A DNA stretch of 64,000 bases, taken from contig JAYKAV010002777.1 of the NCBI GenBank assembly GCA_035582835.1, positions 1 through 64,000 of the forward strand. Direction: 5' to 3'. Each line of letters starts with the position of its first letter. Within the stretch, counting starts at the first letter, position 1. Below the pieces are notes generated by a model, which saw only the letters and a list, made by a program, of their open reading frames with translations, did no database searches and had not been told where the DNA came from. The DNA is from Phoebastria nigripes. Its lineage: Eukaryota; Chordata; Aves; Procellariiformes; Diomedeidae. Of this stretch, positions 34,930 through 46,200 are shown piece by piece. Both the position numbers and the translations under genes were made by a program.

Positions 34930-37000
34930 GCACAATAGTAGAAATTGAGAGAAAACACCTGGTAGTTGAGGCACTGATTTAGCACAGAAGAACATGGCAA
35001 AGCAGTGTTTCAAATCTTAGTCTCTCACAGCCTCGGTGAGCCCTCTAACCAATCAGCTATCCACTTTTCTGAGGTAGGAATCTGCCTTTTCATCAGAAAA
35101 GAAGGTCTTCATTTTGGTTTAGTTCAGGACAAGAAAATATTGCAGAATCAGAAACTTTCTTAGCAGGTTTAGCATTATTCTGTCAGATTAGTATTATTAG
35201 TGGCTATAATCTCTAGTAAAGAATAGTGGAATTGAGAAGCTGCTCTCAATTTGTTTTACTTGGCTTACAGCAAAGCAGTTGCATAGACAATTTGTCTGTG
35301 AGGTTGTCTGTTGGCTTGTTCTTGAAAAGCCGTGTCTCCAGGTAAACAATGAGCCAGTATTTTTGCATTGTGTCACATCCTCTGTCTCTTAAAAGATGTA
35401 CCTGCATTGTATCTAGATTGTCTTCCAAGAGATTTGAAAAGATTAGAGTATCCTTTTTAAGATTTTCTTGTCAAAACTATGATATGCATCAAATATAATC
35501 AGTTACCTTAAAGGCATCCATCAGCCTTTCTTTTTCACTTCTATTAAAGTTTGCACAGTTCTTGTGCTTTCCACAATCTTTTTGCATGTGTCGGGAGGGC
35601 TCCTCTGAATTTTCATGAGTTCATATATATTGATCTTGTGATTAAGAGTTCTGGTCAAGGTGATCTGTTCCTATTTCCTTCTGAATGTCAGGAGAAAGCA
35701 AGAGGATTGCAGTTAGAAAACTTGATTATTGTCTCTCTCACTCAAGGTAAAGGGAAGAGAATAATGAGCCTGACTTCAGGTTACATGAGGACTGCACATT
35801 TAGCAGGCCTAATCAAGAAAATGGAATACACAGCAGAGTGTGAAGGTCTAGGGAAATACTTATATCCAACATCACCACTTAAAACTACTCTGCTAAGTCT
35901 GTGTGGGCAGCACAGAGTAGCAGATCACTCAGAAAATACAGTTCAGAATTTTGTAGCTTCTCCTGGTCCCTTCTGATCAAGAGACACTATATCCCCTCTC
36001 AAATTCTATAGTGGTGCCTTCAGTTAACCACAGGAAAGAGATGGGTGAAGAATTTACTTCATTAAAATGCAGTGAAATGCAGTTTACTCTCAAGGCTNAT
36101 GATTACAGTGGTAAATAGAGTTTTATTTTGAAGGATGCTGTTTGACTTTTCCTCCCTTCAGATGAAAATTTTTGTGCTTGACAGTCGAAGCAGGAGAAGG
36201 AACTAAATATGTATTGAACATGAAAATGGAAGAGAGTCAAAGACTGAAATGGGGAGGCGAAGATAACTACACATGACAGCTTTTGACTAAGGCAGATAAG
36301 CTATGCTGCAACTTATCTGCAGTGTTAGGAAATGATGGTTTCCTTGTCACTTTCTTCCTTTTATTTTCTTCTTGAAAGATTGTCAACTGATGTTATATAA
36401 ATGCTGTATCACTACCCTTTGTGTACAAGGCAGGGCAGTCAGGATTCTCTTTGGGTGAGCCATTACCCTGTCTTTGTAGGTGGCAAATGTGGATTGTTTT
36501 GAGCACATGAAGCTGAAAAGATCTCTGCTCTTTCAAGGACTCATGTCTTACTTGCATTGATCCATCCTTCAAAGCTCATTTCCTAATCTCCTGTGCCTGA
36601 TACTCTGGTACCTATATGTTTGACAAGGTTGAATTTTCTGACCATACTTTCAGCTCCCACTTGAAAATTTATTCTTTAGCTGCACCTCCTGGCTCTTGGT
36701 CCATGGAAAGGAGGATTCTCAGGAATCACAGAGCCTCAAGAAGGGATCAGAAGTATTCATCCTAGTTTACAAACATTGGTGTCTAGGTGTATATGGGGAC
36801 ATTTTAGCTGTGGCAAAACAGAATTGGTTGAGCCCACTCATACTGACTTTCCACAGAGGCAGATGTTTCAGTGAAGAGGTGAACAATGGAATATGTGGCT
36901 CATAGTTTCTGCTTTTTGTTGGACGTTCGGTTTCTCAACTGTGGCAGTTTCGATACATGACAGACATCACAAAACAGTCTTTCTGTATGACTGTTTTTTC
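34930..37000. other. Intergenic DNA upstream of NCF4
   Basis: No gene is supported. A 141-codon open frame at 35551-35976 has no recognisable domain. The NCF4 promoter should lie at the right end of this stretch. Confidence 0.5.
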
Positions 37001-37006
37001 TCTAGT

Positions 37007-37014
37007 ACTTCCTC
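37007..37014 (-). promoter_or_regulatory. NCF4: Candidate PU.1/ETS site for NCF4
   Basis: ACTTCCTC reads GAGGAAGT on the minus strand, the classical PU.1 core, 198 bases upstream of the NCF4 start codon. A second GAGGAA lies at 37169-37174 on the plus strand. PU.1 control of the human phagocyte-oxidase genes is established, but here the sites are motif matches only. Confidence 0.35.
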
Positions 37015-37211
37015 AATCTCATGGGGGTGGGGAGGTACAGAAGAAATCGTCTGACACTGAAACATTAGAAAAAAGATCTCTGAGGCCTTGCAAAGGAGTC
37101 TTGATTCATGCAGAGAGAATTACTTTGACTGTGTTCATCCTATTCAGCCAGGAACTGCCCAAGAAGTGGAGGAATAGAGCTTAGCCATCTGGATTTAAGA
37201 AGCTGAAAACC

Positions 37212-37243
37212 ATGTCTCTTCCCCGACAGCTGCGAGAAAAGAG
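37212..37243 (+). CDS. NCF4: NCF4 coding exon 1
   Basis: It begins ATGTCTCTTCCCCGACAG and encodes [10 protein letters not shown] plus two bases of Ser11, then donor GTAATG. The start is chosen because the following exon gives the conserved [10 protein letters not shown] segment at the same distance from Met1 as in human p40phox. Confidence 0.9.
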
Positions 37244-40200
37244 GTAATGTGTCTCTCCTTCCTCCCACCTCCCCACAATCCTCCATGTAACTGTTATGAT
37301 CTGTTCATTTAATTTGGATGCATGCTTCTTTTGTGATTCTAAAAGGCTTCTTGTTATCGTAGCTTCCAAATTATTAGGCTGCTCAGTGTGGAGCAGACCT
37401 TTTCTTAATTTGGAGTGGACTTTCTTTCTTCTTTTCCTGGGGAATATTCACCACTTAGGACAATAATGGGTCATTGTCCTCTTTATAGCTGCAAACAGTT
37501 TCCCTTTTACTGGGGTTTGGGATATGAGTGTTTGTGATATGACTAATTGTATCTCTTGATCTCCATAACCACATCCCTCTTCACAGCAAGTGGTAGTATT
37601 TATGGTGTTGTGGGTGGTGCTGATTCATGTCATTCTCCTCATACAGCAAGCTATTGCAAGACTTTGCATCATTACTTCAGCCTTCCAGATGGGCTACGGA
37701 TTGTGGAAGCCCCTGCTTGGGATTTTCTTCTAGCAGAATAAACTGAGCCAACTGCCATGGTTTTTGTATTATCAGAATATTTAACATCACGTCAGCTTGG
37801 TGTTTCTTAGATGATCCTTTTTAAAGTTTCTCATCCTTTTCTCCTCATTCTTGATCCTTTTTACTGAAGTGTTAATATAAATACCACTCTAACAACATTG
37901 AGTTGTAAGATTGAAGCAACGGTGAATTTGTCTTCTGTTTGTCAAAGATGTTGTATCAAAGAGAAGGTCCCAGAGGAAAAAGCACCTGCCAATCCATGCT
38001 GTTTTATTGTGTGGACAACACAGACAAGAAACATGAGAGTGTGGTCATATGGCTGCTCTTTAGGTGTTCCTGCAGGGATCCTTCCTTCTGTCTTGCTTCA
38101 AATCCAATACTTTCTAGGATCTGCAAAGCTTATTCTAACCTTGCCCACTATGATGTGTTCCTTCACACATTTTTGACGTTTTCAAACNAGTATCTTTGTG
38201 CTTGCTTCAGGTTATCTGCTGTGGCTGGGAGGTCTCCCTGTAAATATTTGTTAGGCTACTTGTTCTTTTTTCAAAGCTTCTTTAAGAGTCTGCTTTACTG
38301 TGATGTTTACAAGAAAACTTGATAACATTTTGACAGCTTGTGCAGGCACCACTAGTTATGATATAGAACAATACTATGTCTTTGTTTCTTTGCTTTTTTT
38401 CTGTTTGAGCTTATCCTTCTGTTGTTTCTTATCTTATAAGGTACATTGTATGCATCTTACACATACAGTGTAAGGTTTTTAGGAATTAGCTTTGTGCTGT
38501 CAGTTTCTACAGTACCTAGCACAACAAGCTCTTTTCTCAGAATTGTTTCCTATTCCCTACAGTAATGCAGTAATAATAACAGCATAAATCATCATATATA
38601 ATGATCTCCTTAGGATAAGAGATACTGCTGCAGAGTTGTTATTGTAAGTCTACTGGATGCTGTAGGAAGAATTAAGAATGCATCCACAGTTGATCACATT
38701 TCTCAGGAAAAGCTTACCAGCTCAAGTGTTTCTTTTGTAGTCCTGCTACTCTAGCAAGCCTAGGAACGATAGGGATGTTTTTCAGGTTTCATGAGTCTTC
38801 ATGAGTCTTCACAATGGTCACTGACTTGTGCTGAACTTATAGAAACCTGACATCTCAAGATCAGACCTCAAAGGAAGAGGATGACACCACGAGTTTCTAA
38901 CTTCTTGGTTTTGACACTAGATAATGTGATGTTGCCTAACTATCTTTGTTCTGTATGGCATAGAGACCTCTGAAGGCTAATGCCAGTATGAGTAACCTAA
39001 ATCTTTTGTTCTTGCTTCACAGTGATTTTGACCAGCTTCCAGATGATGTACCTGTTTCAGCTAACATTGCAGATATTGAAGAGAAGAAAGGCTTTACTAA
39101 TTATTATGTAAGAAGGGAGATTTATCCTGTCTATATATGCCCTCATCTGTGACTGGTTTGGTTGTGGGAAGCAAAATGCAGTTAATCTGGTGTAGTTGTT
39201 TTTTGGCATGAATAGTTCTGTGTGGAGAACTTCTCAGTGCTTCTTTTTTCTGGAATGGAGGTTAGTCTATCACAGATTTAGTCTAAAAATTTATTGTCGG
39301 GGTGAAATGTGACAGAGGTAACCTCTAACATTGCTTTTTTTCTAAATTCTTATCTAATTTCTGATTTATTTCCTGTTAGAGTGCTGTACCTTTGGTGAAG
39401 ATAGTGGGAAAGGAATTCAAAGAGGGTAGAAGGGCAGGGTCTTGTCTTCATTATATTCCATGGTACTGGCAAGTTAGGATGCTTCCATCTCCACAGAAGG
39501 TAGCATATTAATAAGTCATGAAAGAGCACACAGGAAGGGAATAGTAGGGAAAAGCACTATGAGATTTTCTGAAGAGGGGTTTTGGATAAGACCAGCTCAG
39601 TCTGACATCCACAGTGTATGCTGCTTTTGCTGGAGACATTGCTTATAAAACCTTCCCACTGCAGTGTGCAGGTTTTACTCTGGAATATAGTGATGTTTTG
39701 TTGCTCTGTCTTTATGTTTTCTGAAGGATCTGGCTGCAACGTGACTCAGAGGTCAGTGCATGGAAATCATGGGCTCCTTTAGAGCAAAGCAATTTTGGCA
39801 AGAGATAAGAAATAAGATAGTGGTTGGAGGAGGACGTTAGAAGTAAGGCGACTAAGGTTTTTTTTCTGGCCTTACCTTTGGTCAGACCATAATTTCTGAT
39901 ATTGTGTACTTTAAAGTCAAAAAGAAGTATGAATGCCTTCAACTCTGAAAATCAATTCATTTAGATGTCTGTCTATAGATCTAGTTGTCCAAAGCATCCT
40001 ACTGTAAAATATTCGTATTTACCACCCTAATATGTTTTGTTTGTCACTGAGGGAAGGTGTGCAAGCATAAAGTAGCATCTAGTCTTTTCAGGTTTCCTTT
40101 TAAGATTATGTAGTAGAAAGCAGCCACAGGGACATGATCCATGGGACAGCTGGACCCACACATATACCACACTGTCTGGTGCTAACTTGTTATTTTCTAG

Positions 40201-43200
40201 TACTTGAGTCTGCAGATGCTTAACTGAAGGCTTGCTTTCCACTCTGCCCCTAAGACAATATTCCCGCTACCGGAGCACTGATCTTCTGTTCCTATTGTAT
40301 GCCTCACTTTCATTTGGTAAGTATTTATAAGTATGACCATCAGCCTGAATCCCCCTTCTCTGTTTCAGATGTTTGTCATTGAAGTAAAGGTTAAAGGTGG
40401 TGGCAGATACCTGATTTTCCGACGCTATCGTCAGTTTTATGCCCTGCACACCAAACTAGAGGAGAGATATGGGGCAGAGAGCAAAAACAGCCCTTTTACC
40501 TGCACACTCCCCATATTGCCAGGTAAGCTGTCAGTACCAAATCTGTGCATGATTAGCAGCTTTCTCAGCCCCAGGCTGTCCTAAAGAGGAGTGCATTGTA
40601 GGGAAGTAGTTGTGACAAGGAACTAGTTCCCAGCTGTGGATGCTGGAGAAGTCAAGTTCTGTTGGCAGTCCCTCCACTTGTGGTAAAGTTCATTTAGAAA
40701 CCTAAAATCCTTTAGCAAATATGTATTTTCTTGGATATCCTACTTTCTCCTGATTGCTTCATTTCTCTGACAGCCTCCATTTTTTTTCTTCAATAACTGT
40801 CACAGGTTTTATATTTTCCAGGAAAAGTTTATGTTGGGGCCAAAAAGGAAATTGCTGAGAACAGGATTCCTATCCTAAATGTTTACATGAAGGTAAAACT
40901 TAATTTTAAGGCAGAGATTGCACTGAGCACTGCAGATACTTACCCCTTGAAATCAGCTAAGAGAGACAGTACTGTTGTAGTCCTAGGTATCTGCTTCTCT
41001 CTGTATTGTTTTTCCTGAAGACATAGCGTCCACACTGTGGGACAACCTGCAGTCCTATTCCCCAGATTGTTCAGACTGTAGGATCTGCTGGAGTACGCAG
41101 TTCACAAAGGCTCACTCCATGCCTTCATATATAGATAGATATCCTTACAACCCCCCCCCCCCCAGATGTATGAGGAAATGGTGAATTTCCAGGTGTTGTA
41201 TGAATATGGAGTTGGTATGTGCACCTAAGGGACTAGGAGAGTGGGGTGGGCTTCTGGGTGTACCTGCTCTACAGTGAAGACACAGCCAGTAACATCGAAG
41301 AGGGAAATTCTTTGTGTGCAGGTTAACTGAAGACCTGACTTTAAATCAGTAAAAGTCTGAAGCACTGGCCAAGACTTCCAGTACTTAAGATGATTGCCTT
41401 CTTTCCACAGTCATTCATGTTCTGAAGGGAAACACAAAGAGCAATTTACTGCTTCTGCAGTAAATCAGGCACAAAAAGAGTGAAGCAATATGTTGGCCAA
41501 CTCCAGGAGTAAACAGGAGAAACTGTCAGCTGTTCAGCTGTGTCCTGCTGAGTGAGAAGGGAGAGGAGGGAGATTTCTGGCAGTAATGAATATCCTTCAT
41601 AATCCTGTAGGTCAGAGAGGCATATTTGTTAGATGTAAATAAACGGAGAATTGTTCTCTCCCACTGTTACACTCTGCTTCCTACTCGCTTTTGGCACAGA
41701 ACCTACTCTGCCTACCCGTTTGGGTGTTGATGGATGAAGAGGTACGGCTGTTCTTCTACCACTCAACCTTTGATAGCGAACAGGTACCCCACAGACTGAG
41801 ACGGCTTCGCCCACGAACACGCCGAGTGTAAGTGATTGACATGGTTTTTCAGCATTGCTTGATGTAAGAGATGCTGTCCAGTTTTGGGGGGAGAGAGAGA
41901 TGAGGATCACCACTGTGTTTGCCAAGTGAATCCATGAAGTCCTAATATGAGGATCTTTGTGGTAGAGTGAACACAGGGTATTTCTTGTTTTCAGTTATCT
42001 CAACTTTTTAAAGTGGATATGGTACTTGCATTAAGGAAAATTCCAAAATGAGAGTATAGCTTGCTTTTAAAAAAATGCTGCTCAGCTCTATCTGTTGATA
42101 ATTCTTTAATGGTAATATCTATTATAATGTGCAGAATATACAGGCCAATCTTAAGGACATAGGCTTGCACCACTGAAGTCAATGTGAGTTTTGGCACTGA
42201 ATTCAGTGAGATCTGGTTCAGACACTAAGTGAAACTGACTACTTAATTTGTTCCTGTCCTTTGTCTAAACAGGGGCCTGTCCTACATAGCAGCATTGACA
42301 CCCCTTTGGAGAACTGCTAAGTAGACGTCATACTTCATTACCCTTCAGACAAATTAATTCTCCTTTCAACAGCAAAGATGGACCCACTTCCTTTTCATTT
42401 ACCTCAAACAGTGCAAAAACTGCATGTGTGTATACATTCCTGGATGTGTGTATGATGGCAGAGTTTGAACTGAATGCCATAAATCCTAGAAACAGGGATG
42501 CCCACAAGGCAGAGTAGGGGGGCTGAGCAGTGCTGTGGAAGAGAGGTCCAGGATACTGACTGTATTGAAAATTCCATCTGTTCTCAGCAGCAGACATCAT
42601 CAGATTGCTGCTGCTTTGCACTGAAACTGAGACAGCTAGGGCAATGTTGTTGCATCCAGATTTATTTACTTCAGTGCTGCACACAGATTCTCATGCAGTT
42701 TCTCCAGTGATCTATGGCTTGCCTGCCTCTTAAATAATGAAAATGCAGACACTGTACTACTGATCATGCAGTATTGTTGATGACCAGCAAGACATACTTA
42801 CTTCCCTGTTGTCTCCTTTCTCTGCAGTAAAAGCATTTCACCTCAAGTGCCTATTTTTGACCGCATGGCAACTCCACGGGCTGAGGTGAGTACTCTGCAC
42901 AATCTGTCATAACATAGGAGATTAAACTCTATTTGCTTTGGTATCTCATCAATCAAGTTGCCTTTTCCAATTAGAGCTTGGAGAAAGAAGGGAAAGTGAA
43001 ATTGACACAGGAAAGCAATTGATTTTAACAACAGGGAATGAAACAATGGATGGAAAGAAGTGTTCTGTTCCTCCTTACTTGAGTAATAAGAAGGTCCATT
43101 GTGAAGTCAGAATGACAGGAGGTTCAAAATTGAGAGACATGTACAGCTTACTGCCAAATGGTCCACATTTACATAGTGATACCCATAAATCAAATTTAAA

Positions 43201-46200
43201 ACAAGCACTAGCTTCAGTCTCATTGACTTCAGCCTATGTTTAAAAGCTTTGCAGGTGAGGCATCTTAGTATTTTCTGTAACATAAGTGTTCTACTGAAAA
43301 GTGCCTATACCCTTGTCGTTTGCTGTATGTTGTCTTGGTATTAAGCACATGGAACTGCTTTGTAACCAGTACTTGTCTGAGCATGGTCTTGCTTCCTGGA
43401 ACATGTGACTGCCATGTAAGATTAAAAAAAACCCCTTCCAAGTGCATTGAGGTTTGTTGGTTTTGTTTTTTACACTGAATATGGCAGGGCTTGGATCAGT
43501 CGTATCTCTTGGGTTTTATCTATTAATTTATTAGTATTATCTATTAATTTATTAGTATTGAATATACCTACCAAAACTTTCCAATACATGAAAAAAGGCT
43601 TTTGAAAGAGCTATTAAGTAGACATATGAACTACCAGCACAAGAGCAGACATTTGTCTTTTTTTTATTAGGAGAACTCTTGGCATTAATGACCAAAAGAA
43701 CCATCTCAACACAGAATAAAGAACAACTTCTAATTTTTGCTTCTCTAAGAGCATTTAAATGGCTACCATGTTCTCTAAGGACAATGGGGGAGATGTGCAT
43801 TTTTGCTAACTCGGCCACTTTAATTATTCAAGAACAGCTTGTTAGGGTGGTAGCATGTGCTTACCTCCTTTTTTTTTTTTTTATCCCCTGAAGGGGGCAT
43901 CTAAGTTCCATTTTAACTACATGTCAATTTCCCAGACTTCCCCAAATCTCTCAGTTCAGCATAGAGGCCTGAAAGCTAGATGTAAAAACAACAGTTAGTT
44001 ACCCTTAAATTAGGACACAACACTTCTGCAATTTTTTAAGGCTCTTTGTGATATTTTGCAGCAAATCTGAAAGCTGTAAAACTTCAAAAAGAAATAATAT
44101 ATATTTTTTCAATTCCCAGGATTTCAAGTTTTCAAGTTTTCAAGTTGTCAGTTGTCTTCAGCTCTGTTGACTTACTTGCTCTAAGTGTTTTCGACTTCTT
44201 TGTATTTATTTCTCTGGTGCTCACTGTCATGCCACTTTAAGAATCCTAGCATGCAGCCCTCTCAGAACCGTGTTTATCCTAGTGCTTCCACTACTTCTTC
44301 AAAGCATTTTTGTGTGTGCTAAGTAGGAGAAGAAATTGTGAGAACTGCAGACTACGGTCATATATATGACCTTACCCTAGAAATAGATCTGTGATGACAG
44401 AAGTGCATACTATCGTGCTGCTTTATGCTCTCACCCCAAGAACAGAACAGAAAGAAAGATTCACTTTTGTAATTCTGTGAATTAATAATTTCAGTGTTAT
44501 TAATTTCCATAGGCACTGTTTGATTTTTCTGGAACCAATAAACTGGAACTCAGCTTCAAGAAGGGAGACTTGATCTATCTACTCAGCAGAGTAAACAAAG
44601 ACTGGTTGGAGGTAAGACTGCAGTAGCGGTACCGAATTATTAGTATACCTTGAAATATATGAGTAGAAAGGCCTCTCCTAGTCCTTGGGACCTGTCTCCT
44701 CCTTTCAAGAAGAAACTGTACTATAATCAGGTCTTACTGTCAAGAATAAATCCTTGACTCCAAATTTGAAATTGTTTCCTTCCTTGATGGTTTTTAGCTT
44801 ACAAATTTTCTGCCCTCTAGACTTCAGTTTTCATTTGCATTTGCTTCTGCTGGAATGTTTTTAAATTCTTTGGAAGTGATTAGAACACAAAAAGGCCACA
44901 GAAAGGAGATGGAAACTCCATTTCAGCAATTAATTGGTTTCTTGCCTCAGGGTGAGTTGCTATATACTTCATGCTTCATACCACAACACACGTCAGCCTG
45001 ATTAGAGAGAACTTGGGCAATACAGCAGTGTTCTGAAAAAGGATGAGGAGAATATACTGTGTGTTTGCTGATATGATATCTCTGCTTGCTCAAACACCAC
45101 AGTCTTCCTTGGTAACCATCTGACTTTCATTTTTTACACACTGTTTCACTCCCCGGCCTTGACTACGCAATTGTATAATCTTTTTGTAGGGACGCCAACA
45201 GGTTACTTCCATAACCTTTCTTTTCTTGATTATAAAAAAAATTGTAAGTAAGTAAGAAAAATTCTTACTGATGTTTCCATGGAAATTAATTGAATTCCAG
45301 AACTTATTGTATGTGGCCAAAATGGCATCGTTTCTTCACTCTAACACTTCCTATCATTCCAGGGAACAGCTGATGATGCCACTGGGATTTTCCCATGTGC
45401 TTTTGTGAAGATCATAAAAGATTTACCACAGCAGGAAGACACAGTTAATAAAGTTCGCTGTTATTACCATGATGAGACTGTGAGCACTATCAGGTAATAA
45501 GAAAATAGTCTTCCAGTTTACTACTGAAGAAATGCTGATAATTCTCTTTTCACGATATGTAATGACTAGATTTGTTCTTGTTATAGGGATATCTCAGTGG
45601 AAGAGGATCTGAGCAGCATTCCATCATTCAAAGATCTCATGGAATTGATGAGGTACAATGCAAGCAGTTAGTTGTATGTTTAATATTATTTAAACATTTG
45701 TCAAGTTCCTTCCAGTCCTAGATTTTCCACATTCTACTTGGTCATCACCATGTTTTGGGCGTGAAATACTTTTCAAGTGTCCTGAAGAAGTTGTACTTTG
45801 ACTTGGCCCAGGGCCATCTGTGCAGACACTAATCTGCCTTGGGATTGTCAGTAAGTATGGAATGCCACACACTTCTAACTCAGTTATGCTGGGTAGAAGT
45901 TGCCATTTCTTGTTCTAAGATCAGAGCCATACCCTCATGCAAGGATCTTTTGTCTAATATACTTCCTCAGGACGCAGGACACCGCCTTCTAACACCTGTT
46001 AAACTAGTGTTAAACTAGATTANTCTAGTGTTGAACATCAAAACATTAGAACATCAAATATTAGTAATAGAACACCTGTGCTAATATTCTTCCATTCCTT
46101 AACCTGCCCTCCCCTCAAAAAAGCAACCATAAGTAGGCGAAAGTGGGTAGTAACTACAGTCAACTCTGTTGTATGTAACTTGTTGTTGTATGTATACAAC

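Noticed and set aside
35551..35976. 141-codon open frame upstream of NCF4
   Set aside because: There is no domain and no splice or promoter context, and the AT-rich composition is like its surroundings.
41822..41830. GTGTAA as the donor of NCF4 exon 5
   Set aside because: Using it would break the frame with exon 6. The overlapping GTAAGT restores RRVKSIS, as in human.
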